DNA from: Porticoccus sp950063125
GTDB lineage: Bacteria > Pseudomonadota > Gammaproteobacteria > Pseudomonadales > Porticoccaceae
Reading direction: 5' to 3' (one strand)
Assembly: GCF_963973895.1 (NCBI RefSeq)
Contig: NZ_CAXBBF010000004.1
Length of the DNA: 64,000 bases
A model generated the notes under the pieces. That model did not search any database and was not told the origin of the DNA. It saw only the letters and a list, made by a program, of their open reading frames with translations. The position numbers and the translations under genes were made by a program. Below, one piece after another: positions 43,594 through 52,321 of the stretch (position 1 is its first letter; each line of letters starts with the position of its first letter).

Positions 43594-45060
43594 ATGGCGA
43601 CGAAAAGTTTAGGTAACCCGTTTGATGCCGACACCAGTCTGATGCACACCAATGATTGTTCCTGCAGGTTATGTCAGGCCGAATCTGTAAACCCCGGTGG
43701 TCTTAGCGACGATCAGCGCCTGGCCCTGTTGGAGCAACAGGCTGAACAGGGGGAGGGTCACAGCCAGTCGGCAAAAGCGGGGGGTATGTCCTTCGACAGT
43801 TCTGACGATTTGCTCGACCGCGCAGTGGAAAGTGCCATTGTGCGCGGTGTGTTTGGACACAACGATACCAGTCGTCGAAATTTTATCCGGTTGATGGGTG
43901 GCGGCACCCTGGCCACAGTGCTCGGCAGCATGATTCCGCTGGAAAAAGTAAAAGCGGCGGTGAAGGAGTCGATGGGTCCACTGGAGAAAACCAAATTGAA
44001 GGTGGGATTCGTGCCGATTACCTGTGCCACGCCCATCATCATGGCCCAGCCAATGGGCTTCTATGCAAAGTATGGCCTCGATGTGGACGTGATCAAGACA
44101 GCCGGTTGGGCGGTGGCCAGGGATATGTCACTGAATGGTGAATACGATGCCTCTCATATGCTGACCCCCATGCCGCTGGCCATGTCCATGGGGGCGGGAT
44201 CAACCGCGACCCCTTACATCATGCCGGCCGTGGAAAACATCAACGGTCAGGCCATTGTGCTCCACAACAAGCACAAGGATAAGCGCGACCCGAAACAGTG
44301 GAAAGGCTTCAAATTCGGGGTGCCCTTTGACTACTCCATGCACAACTTTCTGCTGCGCTATTACGTGGCGGAGCACGGACTGGACCCGGATCAGGACATT
44401 CAGATCCGTGTCGTGCCGCCGCCGGAAATGGTGGCCAACCTCCGGGCTGGCAACCTGGATGGCTACCTGTCGCCGGATCCGTTCAACCAGCGTGCTGTGT
44501 TCGAAAAGATCGGCTTCCTGCATATTCTCACCAAGGATATCTGGGAAGGCCACCCCTGCTGTGCCTTTGCCTGTAGCCAGAAGTTTGCCACGGAGATGCC
44601 CAATACCTACGCGGCCCTGTTCAGGGCCATTGTGGATGCCACCCACTTTTCTGCCAAAGCGGAAAACCGTGAAGAAATCGCCCGGGCCATTTCGCCAAAA
44701 AACTATCTCAATCAGCCGGAGGTGGTGGTCAGGCAAGTTCTGACGGGCCGCTATGTGGATGGTTTGGAGGAAAAGATTTACGACGTTCCCGACCGCATTG
44801 ATTTTGATCCCTTCCCCTGGCACTCCATGGCGGTATGGATTCTCACCCAGATGAAACGCTGGGGTTATATCAGTGGCGATGTGGATTACAAAAAGATCGC
44901 CGAGCAGGTCTACGTTGCCTCGGAAACCGGCAAGGTCATGGAGGAGCTGGGTTATACGCCACCGGCGACCACCTACAAGAAACACATCATTATGGGCAAG
45001 ACGTTTGATTACAACGAGCCCGAGGAATACATCAACAGTTTTGCCATCAAGAGGGTATGA
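43594..45060 (+). CDS. cynA: Cyanate/nitrate-type ABC transporter substrate-binding protein with N-terminal extension
   Basis: A 488-aa protein of the NrtA/CmpA/SsuA-like family. The start at 43594 follows an AGAGGAAA site. Unusually, the twin-arginine signal (SRRNFIRL, 93-100, then a hydrophobic stretch to 116) is preceded by about 92 hydrophilic residues, including a cysteine cluster CSCRLC (C22, C24, C27). The mature part is typical: KLKVGFVPITCATPIIMAQP, FYAKYGLDVDV and GEYDASHMLTPMPLAMSMG. Substrate assignment to cyanate comes from the cyanase gene three positions downstream. It is the first gene of the sigma-54-driven operon. Confidence 0.87.
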   Translation: MATKSLGNPFDADTSLMHTNDCSCRLCQAESVNPGGLSDDQRLALLEQQAEQGEGHSQSAKAGGMSFDSSDDLLDRAVESAIVRGVFGHNDTSRRNFIRLMGGGTLATVLGSMIPLEKVKAAVKESMGPLEKTKLKVGFVPITCATPIIMAQPMGFYAKYGLDVDVIKTAGWAVARDMSLNGEYDASHMLTPMPLAMSMGAGSTATPYIMPAVENINGQAIVLHNKHKDKRDPKQWKGFKFGVPFDYSMHNFLLRYYVAEHGLDPDQDIQIRVVPPPEMVANLRAGNLDGYLSPDPFNQRAVFEKIGFLHILTKDIWEGHPCCAFACSQKFATEMPNTYAALFRAIVDATHFSAKAENREEIARAISPKNYLNQPEVVVRQVLTGRYVDGLEEKIYDVPDRIDFDPFPWHSMAVWILTQMKRWGYISGDVDYKKIAEQVYVASETGKVMEELGYTPPATTYKKHIIMGKTFDYNEPEEYINSFAIKRV

Positions 45061-45061
45061 C

Positions 45062-45889
45062 ATGGCCTCACTGAATATGAAGGCAACCCTGCTCTCGCTG
45101 TTACTGTTACTGGTTGGGCTCGGCATCTGGGAGGCGATGAATCAGGCGCCCTCGGCCACGGCGGGGTTGTCGGAGTATGAACTGATGATGGGCGGTGCGG
45201 ATCAGGAGGCCCGCGTTCCACCCCCGTCCCAGGTCTTCAGCCATGCCTGGGATGAGCTGAGCGACCCCTTCTACGATGCCGGTCCCAATGACAAGGGTAT
45301 CGGCATCCAGTTGGCCTATTCCCTCTATCGGGTGCTGACCGGCTATCTCGCGGCGGCGTTGATCGCAATACCTCTGGGTTTTGTGATCGGCATGTCGCCT
45401 TTAATGCACAAGGCACTCAATCCTTTTATCCAGGTGCTGCGTCCCATCTCGCCACTGGCCTGGATGCCGCTGGCCCTTTTTATCATCAGGGACTCGGAGG
45501 GGTCAGCCATTTTTGTGATCTTTATCTGTTCGATCTGGCCGATGTTGATCAATACCGCCTTTGGTGTGGCCAATGTCCGCACCGACTGGATCAAGGTGGC
45601 CCGTACCCATGAGCTGAGTCCGCTGAAAACGGCCTTTCTGGTGATTCTACCTGCGGCAGCGCCCACCATTCTCACCGGAATGCGTATTTCCATTGGTATC
45701 GCCTGGCTGGTGATTGTCGCTGCCGAGATGCTGGTGGGGGGGACCGGTATCGGCTATTACGTCTGGAACGAGTGGAATAATCTGGATCTGAACAGCGTTA
45801 TTTTTTCCATTTTAATGATTGGTATCGTCGGTATGTTGCTGGATATGACCCTGGCGGCAGTGACGAAACTGGTGCAATACGAGGATTAG
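45062..45889 (+). CDS. cynB: Cyanate ABC transporter permease
   Basis: A 275-aa inner-membrane permease of the NrtB/SsuC type with about six hydrophobic segments, the first at residues 5-22. The ABC-interaction loop appears around VARTHELSPLKTAFLVILPAAAPTI, and GIAWLVIVAAEMLVG is typical. A region of about 60 periplasmic residues follows the first helix. The ATG lies one base after the cynA stop. Confidence 0.88.
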   Translation: MASLNMKATLLSLLLLLVGLGIWEAMNQAPSATAGLSEYELMMGGADQEARVPPPSQVFSHAWDELSDPFYDAGPNDKGIGIQLAYSLYRVLTGYLAAALIAIPLGFVIGMSPLMHKALNPFIQVLRPISPLAWMPLALFIIRDSEGSAIFVIFICSIWPMLINTAFGVANVRTDWIKVARTHELSPLKTAFLVILPAAAPTILTGMRISIGIAWLVIVAAEMLVGGTGIGYYVWNEWNNLDLNSVIFSILMIGIVGMLLDMTLAAVTKLVQYED

Positions 45890-45892
45890 CCC

Positions 45893-46780
45893 ATGAGTCG
45901 GCATTTTGTCAGTATCGAAGGGCTTTCCAAAGTCTATCCTTCAAAAGAGCAGGACCTGGTGGTGTTTGAAGGTGCCAATATCGGCATCGACAAAGGGGAA
46001 TTTGTTTGCATTATCGGTCACTCAGGCTGTGGAAAGTCCACCATTTTAAATGTGATGGCGGGATTGGAGACCCCCACCACCGGCACCATGATCATGGACA
46101 ACAAGGAAGCTTCCGGGCCGAGCCTTGATCGCGGGGTGGTCTTTCAGAATTACAGCTTGCTGCCCTGGTTAACGGCTCTCCAGAATGTCAGCTTTGGGGT
46201 GAAGGCACGCTGGCCGACGTGGAATAAAGCCAAAGTGGAGGCCCACAGCAGTCATTTTCTGGAAATGGTCGGCTTGTCCGGAGCGCTTCACCGCAAACCA
46301 TCCGAATTGTCCGGTGGTATGTGTCAGCGTGTCAGTATTGCCCGCGCCTTTGCCACCAGTCCCAAGCTGTTACTGCTCGATGAGCCGTTTGGTGCCCTCG
46401 ATGCACTGACCCGGGGGGTTATTCAGGATGAACTGCTGAAAATATGGAGTGAAACCCAGCAGACTGTGTTCATGATTACCCACGACGTCGACGAGGCCAT
46501 ACTCCTGGCAGACAGGGTGCTGCTGATGACCAATGGTCCCCATGCCAGGGTGGCGGAATCCGTCAAGATCAATATCGCCCGTCCGCGCAACCGCGCCAAT
46601 ATTATTGAAGATCCTGCCTACTACAAGATTCGCAATTATCTGGTGAATTTTCTGGTAAAGCGTTCCGGGCAATTGTCGGGCTCTGCGGGGCAGGTTGGCG
46701 GGGCCACACAGGAGGTAGACCCCTCTGTTGAAATCAATCCAAAAAGTGAACAGTCGGCAGCCCTGAAGGCTGCTATCTAA
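45893..46780 (+). CDS. cynD: Cyanate ABC transporter ATP-binding protein
   Basis: A 295-aa ATPase of the NrtD/SsuB/TauB type. Walker A GHSGCGKST, signature LSGGMCQRVSIA, Walker B LLLLDEPFGALD and the switch histidine in ITHDVDEA are all present. The last about 45 residues are a polar tail beyond the ATPase core. It starts three bases after the cynB stop. Confidence 0.9.
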   Translation: MSRHFVSIEGLSKVYPSKEQDLVVFEGANIGIDKGEFVCIIGHSGCGKSTILNVMAGLETPTTGTMIMDNKEASGPSLDRGVVFQNYSLLPWLTALQNVSFGVKARWPTWNKAKVEAHSSHFLEMVGLSGALHRKPSELSGGMCQRVSIARAFATSPKLLLLDEPFGALDALTRGVIQDELLKIWSETQQTVFMITHDVDEAILLADRVLLMTNGPHARVAESVKINIARPRNRANIIEDPAYYKIRNYLVNFLVKRSGQLSGSAGQVGGATQEVDPSVEINPKSEQSAALKAAI

Positions 46781-46800
46781 TGAAAAGTGAAGGAGTGTCC

Positions 46801-47241
46801 ATGAACAAGATCTCGATGACTGAAACCATTATCAGTATCAAGCTGGCCAAGGGGTTGAGCTGGGAAGCCATGGCCAGCGACCTGGGTATGTCGACGGTAT
46901 GGCTGACTTCCGCCTGTCTCGGTATGAACAGTGCTCCACCGGAAAAGGCGAAAGCGATTGCCGACTACCTGGGTTTGGGGCCGGAAGTTGCCAGTGCGCT
47001 GGCTAGCTATCCAACAAAGAGCTGGGACAAGGCGGTGCCGACAGACCCGTTGATCTACCGGCTTTACGAGGTGGTTGGGGTCTACGGGGATACTCTGAAA
47101 GAGGTTATTCAGGAAAAATTTGGTGACGGGATCATGAGCGCCATCGATTTTTCCATGGAAGTGGACAAGATTGAGGACCCCAAAGGCGACCGGGTATTGC
47201 TGACCCTGAACGGCAAGTTTCTACCCTACAAGAGCTGGTGA
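46801..47241 (+). CDS. cynS: Cyanase (cyanate hydratase)
   Basis: A 146-aa enzyme that turns cyanate and bicarbonate into ammonia and carbon dioxide. The N-terminal helical domain is followed by the catalytic domain. The triad R87, E90 and S113 has the same spacing as R96, E99 and S122 of the E. coli enzyme, and the C-terminus is NGKFLPYKSW. The ATG at 46801 has a GAAGGAG ribosome site; the open frame begins seven codons earlier. It is the reason to read the upstream ABC transporter as a cyanate importer. Confidence 0.96.
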   Translation: MNKISMTETIISIKLAKGLSWEAMASDLGMSTVWLTSACLGMNSAPPEKAKAIADYLGLGPEVASALASYPTKSWDKAVPTDPLIYRLYEVVGVYGDTLKEVIQEKFGDGIMSAIDFSMEVDKIEDPKGDRVLLTLNGKFLPYKSW

Positions 47242-47298
47242 TGTCTTGCCGGATTGTGCGGGAGCTGATGCCACTTCGGTTGCTGCGAGGAGAAGACC

Positions 47299-47772
47299 AT
47301 GGATGAACCATTGAGGCCACCGTTGCCCCCATTTACATTTGAGGACGCCGTGCTCAAGGTGCGCAGGGCCGAGGATGCGTGGAATACCAAAGACCCGGCA
47401 TTGGTGTCGCTGGCTTATACGGAGGATTCCCGCTGGCGCAACCGGTCAGTGTTTCTCTGTGGTCGCGGTGAGATTGTTACATTTCTGGAAAACAAGTGGT
47501 TACGCGAGCTGGACTACCGGTTGATCAAGGAAATATGGGCATTTAGTGATGACAGAATCGCGGTGCGATTTGCCTATGAATGGCGCGATAGGGAGGATAA
47601 CTGGTTTCGCTCATACGGTAATGAAAACTGGCAGTTTGCCAAAAATGGCTTGATGAAAACCCGTTATGCCAGTATTAACGATATACCCATCACTGAAGCT
47701 GAAAGAAAATTCGACTGGTCGCCGGGAGTTCGGCCAATGGATTACCCCGGTCTCTCGGCTCTGGGACTCTGA
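47299..47772 (+). CDS. DUF1348 family protein (NTF2/SnoaL-like fold)
   Basis: A 157-aa protein of the nuclear-transport-factor-2-like DUF1348 family, recognisable by PPFTFEDAVLKVRRAEDAWN, YTEDSRWRNRSVF, FLENKWLRELDYRLIKE and FAYEWRDREDNWFRSYGNENW. Biochemical function is not known. It starts 57 bases after cynS with a GAGGAGA ribosome site on the same strand, so it is probably in the cyanate operon. A role in handling a toxic intermediate or by-product is only a guess. Confidence 0.86.
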   Translation: MDEPLRPPLPPFTFEDAVLKVRRAEDAWNTKDPALVSLAYTEDSRWRNRSVFLCGRGEIVTFLENKWLRELDYRLIKEIWAFSDDRIAVRFAYEWRDREDNWFRSYGNENWQFAKNGLMKTRYASINDIPITEAERKFDWSPGVRPMDYPGLSALGL

Positions 47773-47802
47773 TTGAGGGTTCAGCCGGGAGTGTGGAGGT
47801 GG

Positions 47803-48456
47803 TCATTGCCGGTAATATTGAAGCACCTGGCAGGAGAAGGTCTCTGGCAAGTAGTCGGTGTTGGCTATTTTCTGCTGGCTGGAAGTGTAGCCAAGCTGAA
47901 TCATTTTTTTACTGAATGGCGCGTGGTGGCCTCTGCCCGGATCTACGATGATGACTTCGCAGGTGTCCTGCGCGTGTTTATTGATGAAGGTTGCCAGCAG
48001 ATCAACGTGTTCGCGTTCGTACAGCACATCACTGCCGACAATCATATCGAATTTACCCAGCAGTTGATCCTCATCGGCCCAGCCGGTTCGGACAAAGGGA
48101 ATGGGTTGCCCCTGATTGAGCTGCACATTGATATCGAGGAATTCTCCTGCCCGGGGATGATAGTCTGTGGCGGTGATGTCTGCACCACCATGATTGAGTA
48201 CCAGGCTTGCCAGGCCAATACCGCAGCCCACCTCAAGGATGCGTTTTCCACTGGTATCCTGACTGAGCATGTGGTGAGCCAAGGCTTTTGCCGAATCCCA
48301 GACAACACCGAACAGAGGCCAACTGGCAGAGGAGATGCCCAGCGCCTCTGCGTCTCCATCCGGATCGCTGTATTCCAGATTGCTGCGCAGGGTGCGGATG
48401 TGAATATCCAGTTCACCAAACTCTATGGTCTGGTAGCGGAGGCGCAGCAGTGACAT
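47803..48456 (-). CDS. Class I SAM-dependent methyltransferase (METTL21-like)
   Basis: A 217-aa cytoplasmic methyltransferase. VWDSAKALAHHM and RILEVGCGIGLASLVLNHGG (about 72-91) form SAM motif I, TATDYHP is motif II and DMIVGSDVLYE is the D/E-x-VLY motif typical of the lysine methyltransferase-like METTL21 family. The substrate, perhaps a protein lysine, is unknown. It is convergent with the DUF1348 gene, so not part of the cyanate operon. Confidence 0.85.
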   Translation of the reverse strand: MSLLRLRYQTIEFGELDIHIRTLRSNLEYSDPDGDAEALGISSASWPLFGVVWDSAKALAHHMLSQDTSGKRILEVGCGIGLASLVLNHGGADITATDYHPRAGEFLDINVQLNQGQPIPFVRTGWADEDQLLGKFDMIVGSDVLYEREHVDLLATFINKHAQDTCEVIIVDPGRGHHAPFSKKMIQLGYTSSQQKIANTDYLPETFSCQVLQYYRQ

Positions 48457-48573
48457 GGGAGCTCCAGTATGCGTTGGTTGGTAATGTCAGTTACATTGCA
48501 GCCTGCTCATCGGCAAAGTAGGGCGCAGTGATGAGGGGTGAACTTGACTGCCAGAAACCTGATGATGTCGATG

Positions 48574-48906
48574 TCAGCCTTCAGGGTAGATCACCAACAG
48601 CGTGCAGCCGGTTTCCGATTGTGGAATGTGAGAGGAGTTCTTGGGCTGATGAACAAAGTCACCTTCTCGATAGTCTTCTTTTCCGCCACCAAATACACCC
48701 GAGATAACATAGATTTGCTCAGGCCCTTTCTCATGTTTGTCGATGTCGGGAAATTTGGCACCTGGCTTAAATTCATAGATTGCTGCCCAGCTACCGTTTT
48801 CCCCGGCCCAGAGCTTTGTTTCAAAAATGCCCGGGCAGACCTCGACAGCCTCAACATCTTTACGGTTAGTGCGGGTTACGCCCTCAAAATTCAGTTTGGT
48901 TGTCAT
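48574..48906 (-). CDS. Small cupin-domain protein
   Basis: A 110-aa single cupin. The two cupin motifs are visible as PGAKFPDIDKHEKGPEQIYVISG and HQPKNSSHIPQS, with histidine and glutamate residues fit to bind one metal ion. ChrR-like anti-sigma cupins and small dioxygenases have this size. The substrate is unknown. Confidence 0.8.
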   Translation of the reverse strand: MTTKLNFEGVTRTNRKDVEAVEVCPGIFETKLWAGENGSWAAIYEFKPGAKFPDIDKHEKGPEQIYVISGVFGGGKEDYREGDFVHQPKNSSHIPQSETGCTLLVIYPEG

Positions 48907-48962
48907 TTTTTATCTCCTTGTCGTAGCTTTACTCTCGCAATATTCAGGATAAAGCGTTAATA

Positions 48963-49043
48963 AAAAAGGGCAAGGTGTAAACCTTGCCCTTTTTCTGTCC
49001 GCTTCTTCAGGAAGAAGCGGGCTGACAACTATCAGTTGTCAGC
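48963..49043. terminator. Three consecutive hairpins between the cupin and cold-shock genes
   Basis: The first, AAGGGCAAGGT/ACCTTGCCCTT around GTAA (about 48966-48991) with A-run and T-run on either side, is a bidirectional terminator. The second, CCGCTTCTTC/GAAGAAGCGG (about 49000-49020), and the third, CTGACAACT/AGTTGTCAG (about 49021-49041), follow directly and have no T-run. Confidence 0.75.
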
Positions 49044-49065
49044 AGGTAGTCTCTGAGTCTCTGTA

Positions 49066-49275
49066 TTAAGAGACGACTACGATGTTTTCAGCCTGGGGAC
49101 CTTTCTGTCCCTGGGTGACAGTAAACTCCACTTTCTGGCCTTCGATCAGGGTTTTGAAGCCTGAACTTGAAATGGCGCTGAAATGAGCAAAAACATCGGG
49201 GCCGGATTCACGTTCGATAAATCCAAAACCTTTTGATTCGTTAAACCATTTTACTGTGCCGGTAACTGTAGACAT
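49066..49275 (-). CDS. Cold-shock domain protein (CspA family)
   Basis: A 69-aa single OB-fold RNA chaperone. GTVKWFNESKGFGFIERE holds RNP1 (KGFGFI) and DVFAHFSAI holds RNP2 (VFAHF). An AGGAAA ribosome site lies six bases upstream. Long untranslated sequence of about 200 bases precedes it, as in cold-induced csp genes. Confidence 0.96.
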   Translation of the reverse strand: MSTVTGTVKWFNESKGFGFIERESGPDVFAHFSAISSSGFKTLIEGQKVEFTVTQGQKGPQAENIVVVS

Positions 49276-49524
49276 ATTCGTTTCCTATCTATTCATTGGT
49301 AATAAAGTATTAATTGTTGCCTTTTTGAGGAGGCGGTATTTGCTGGAAGTATTGCTAGTAATTATGAATAACAGGCCGAAGTTCTAAAGATGAGACATCG
49401 AAATGGTGCACATAAATATAGGACGTACTTTCAAGCTTTACGCACTATATAGGGTTTTTTTCAGGAATGGTAGATTTATTTGATTGCCACTAGGTTTTGG
49501 GACTCAGGGCCGCTTCCCGCGGGT
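49276..49524 (-). promoter_or_regulatory. Long leader/promoter region of the cold-shock gene
   Basis: About 250 bases, AT-rich, with no gene. A TATAGT element on the minus strand (in CCTATATAGTGCG, around 49445-49457) could be a -10 box, giving a leader of about 160 nt. This is in the range of cspA-type thermosensing leaders. No -35 hexamer was convincing. Confidence 0.4.
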
Positions 49525-51210
49525 TTATGGTTCATCGAGCTTGGTGCGCTTAATCCGACTCTGGTACCTCTGGCGAAACCTATCGATCGTATCCAGCAGT
49601 ATGGCATCTGATACGCCCATATCTGCCAATGCCATTCTGGCCAGTTCGAGACTGGCTTCAAGGTTTTCCGAAACCACCCCGTTGGCACCCAGGTCATTCA
49701 GGGACTGGCACTGGGGCAGGCCGAGACCACGGGCATAGATATGTTTCTTGGGATAGGTGCGTCGCAGAGAAGCGACAATCGCTTCTGTGGCTTTCGAGTC
49801 ATTGATAGTGACGATGATGACTTGGGCATTGGTCGCGCCTGCGGATATAAGAACTTCGGGTTTTCGAACGTCGCCAAAATAGACGGGGTGGCCGTTGGCT
49901 CGCTCCCGCTTAACGACTTCCGGATCTGCATCCAACGCGACAAACGATTTGCCAGATCGGGTGAGAATTTCACCGACATTGCAGCCAACCCGGCCAAAGC
50001 CGGCCAGAACTATAGGTGCTTCAGCGATGGTTTCTGGCTCTTGTCGTTCGCCGTGTTGAGATTTCGCCAGTTTTTCCGCTTTCCTTGCCAGTAACGGGGT
50101 CGCAAGCATGCTCAGCAAGACCACCAGTAAAAGTTGCTGAAACAATGCTGTGCCGAGTAGGCCGGATTTATTTGCCAGAGAAAAAAGCACCAGAGAAAAT
50201 TCGCCACTTTGGGCAAGTATCAGTGCGACGGCCAGGCTGACCCGGGTTTTTAGCCCTAACAGGAGACAGATCGGTAACAGCACTAGCATTTTTACCAGCA
50301 ACAGTAGACCGAGCAGGCCAAGGGAGAGAAACGGTTTGTCCAGCAGTAGACCTATATTCAGCGACATCCCCATGGACATGAAAAACATACCCAGCAACAG
50401 GCCGCGAAAGGGCTCAATTTCGGCAATTACCTGATGGCGGTAAAATGAGTCGGAGATCAGCATACCCGCCAGAAAGGCACCCATCGCCATGGACAGGCCG
50501 GCATGTTCAGTGGCCAGCGCGGTGCCCATCACAATCAGTACGGCCGAAGCCGTGAATACTTCTCGGCTACCGGACATGGCCACCCGGTGTAAGAGTGGGT
50601 GCAGTAAATAGCGTCCCACAAAGACTACCAGTGCGACAATCGAAACGGATTTGATCAGCGTCAGCCAGATATCGTCATCCATTTTGATCTCTGGCCCGGA
50701 GAGCAGGGGAACCAGCGCCAGTAAAGGGACTACGGCGAGATCCTGCATCAGCAGCACGGCGATAGAGGAGCGACCATAGCTTGAATTTATCAGCTTTTGG
50801 TCGGCGATTAGCTGGATGACAAAAGCCGTGGAAGACAGGGCCAGCGCCGGGCCAATCAAAATGGCCGCATGGGAGGGAATATCGAATAGAAAATAGGCAA
50901 TACTGCTGATCAGAACCGCAGTCAACAATACCTGCATGGAACCCAGGCCAAATACCAGGCGACGCATCTGCCAGAGCAGGGAAGGTTTCAGTTCAATTCC
51001 AATCACAAACAGTAGAAAGACCACACCGATTTCAGCGAGGTGACTGATGTCGCTGACATTGCTGATCAGACCAAATCCGTAGGGTCCCACTGCCAGCCCG
51101 GCGATCAGAAAACCCGGGACAGCACCGAGTCGCAGTGTCTGAGCCAGCGGTACAGCGATGACAGCCGCCACCAGTAGGATGATGATGTCAGCGAGATAGG
51201 ATGGCGTCAT
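49525..51210 (-). CDS. CPA2-family cation:proton antiporter with TrkA-N domain (KefB-like)
   Basis: A 561-aa inner-membrane protein with about twelve hydrophobic segments in residues 5-375, including the GPALALSSTAFVIQL and MQDLAVVPLLAL helices of CPA2 antiporters. A cytosolic TrkA-N domain follows (VLAGFGRVGCNVGEIL, about 410-425) that binds a nucleotide and gates the channel. It probably exports potassium or sodium in exchange for protons. The gene stands alone. Confidence 0.9.
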   Translation of the reverse strand: MTPSYLADIIILLVAAVIAVPLAQTLRLGAVPGFLIAGLAVGPYGFGLISNVSDISHLAEIGVVFLLFVIGIELKPSLLWQMRRLVFGLGSMQVLLTAVLISSIAYFLFDIPSHAAILIGPALALSSTAFVIQLIADQKLINSSYGRSSIAVLLMQDLAVVPLLALVPLLSGPEIKMDDDIWLTLIKSVSIVALVVFVGRYLLHPLLHRVAMSGSREVFTASAVLIVMGTALATEHAGLSMAMGAFLAGMLISDSFYRHQVIAEIEPFRGLLLGMFFMSMGMSLNIGLLLDKPFLSLGLLGLLLLVKMLVLLPICLLLGLKTRVSLAVALILAQSGEFSLVLFSLANKSGLLGTALFQQLLLVVLLSMLATPLLARKAEKLAKSQHGERQEPETIAEAPIVLAGFGRVGCNVGEILTRSGKSFVALDADPEVVKRERANGHPVYFGDVRKPEVLISAGATNAQVIIVTINDSKATEAIVASLRRTYPKKHIYARGLGLPQCQSLNDLGANGVVSENLEASLELARMALADMGVSDAILLDTIDRFRQRYQSRIKRTKLDEP

Positions 51211-51298
51211 GGTCAGACATGATTTTCAATGGATTGCCGTCGTTTGTGATGGCAGGTGCCCTCGGTTGAGGGGCTGTCATCCTGTGTTTTGCCATCGG

Positions 51299-52321
51299 TT
51301 AATTTCTGTCAGGTGCAATACGGATCAAGCGTTTGCCCAGATTGTCGCCCCGGTAAAGGCTGGCGATGGAATCCGGTGCCTGCTCAATGCCTTCGAGAAT
51401 GGCTTCCCGATATCGAAGCTCACCATTGCGAACCAGGGGGGTCAGTTTTTCAAGCGCTTCAGCATAGCGATCCGCATAATCGAATACCAGAAAGCCCTGC
51501 ATCCTTGCCCGGTTGACCAGCAGCTGCCGGTGTACCCTTGGGCCCTGCGGGATGGGATCCCAGCGAGTGATTGAGGCGGTGCCGCAAAGGGTGATACGTG
51601 CGCCGACATTGATGTGTCGCATCACTGCATCGCTGATCGGACCGCTGGTGTTATCGAAATAGATATCCACGCCATCCGGACAGGCCAGGGCGAGTGCCGC
51701 TTCGAAATGATCAGTTTGGTAATCAATCGCTTCGTCGTACTGAAAAACCTCTCGGCAAAGGCCCACTTTTTCGGGGCCACCGGTAATACCAATGGTACGG
51801 CAACCATGCAGTTTGGCCAGTTGGCCCACACAGGAGCCCACTGCACCAGCGGCAGTAGATACAACTACGGTGTCGCCCGGGCCCGGCTGGCTCAGGTCGA
51901 AAAGTCCAAAATAAGCGGTTAATCCATTGATTCCCAAAACGCCGAGCGCTGTGGAGATCGGCAGTCCGTTATCGGGCACCTTGCGTTGAATGGCGGCTGC
52001 CTCGACGGCCGCATAGTCCTGCCAACCAAACATACCCGTTACGACCTCGCCAATCTGGAAGTCAGGATGGCGCGACTCCACCACATGTCCCACAGTGAGA
52101 CTGCGCATTACGCCATCTATCGCGACCGGTTCGGAATAATTGGCGACCGCGCTGACCCAGCCGCGCATGGCAGGCTCCACCGATAGGTATACGTTGCGAA
52201 TCAGTACCTGTCCGTCGTCCAGGGTGGGTATCGTTGATTCGATAACAGCAAAGTTTTCCGCCTGTGGAACATCGGAAGGCCTTGATTTGAGGATTACCTG
52301 ACGATTGACCGGTTGCTGCAT
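51299..52321 (-). CDS. NADP-dependent oxidoreductase, MDR superfamily (CurA/YncB-like)
   Basis: A 340-aa zinc-free medium-chain reductase. The N-terminal part (RQVILKSRPSDVPQAENF) fits the leukotriene B4 12-hydroxydehydrogenase/CurA group; VVVSTAAGAVGSCVGQLAKL is the NADPH loop and YFDNTSGPISDAV follows. These enzymes reduce the double bond of enones such as curcumin or prostaglandin-like ketones. It is divergent from the old yellow enzyme gene, which also reduces activated alkenes, suggesting a joint detoxification role. Confidence 0.9.
   Translation of the reverse strand: MQQPVNRQVILKSRPSDVPQAENFAVIESTIPTLDDGQVLIRNVYLSVEPAMRGWVSAVANYSEPVAIDGVMRSLTVGHVVESRHPDFQIGEVVTGMFGWQDYAAVEAAAIQRKVPDNGLPISTALGVLGINGLTAYFGLFDLSQPGPGDTVVVSTAAGAVGSCVGQLAKLHGCRTIGITGGPEKVGLCREVFQYDEAIDYQTDHFEAALALACPDGVDIYFDNTSGPISDAVMRHINVGARITLCGTASITRWDPIPQGPRVHRQLLVNRARMQGFLVFDYADRYAEALEKLTPLVRNGELRYREAILEGIEQAPDSIASLYRGDNLGKRLIRIAPDRN

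Noticed and set aside
44200..45126. Minus-strand open frame of 308 codons
   Set aside because: It is antisense to cynA and the start of cynB, both with strong family features and tight operon spacing.
47773..48453. Plus-strand open frame following the cyanate operon
   Set aside because: It mirrors the methyltransferase on the minus strand, whose SAM motifs are clear.
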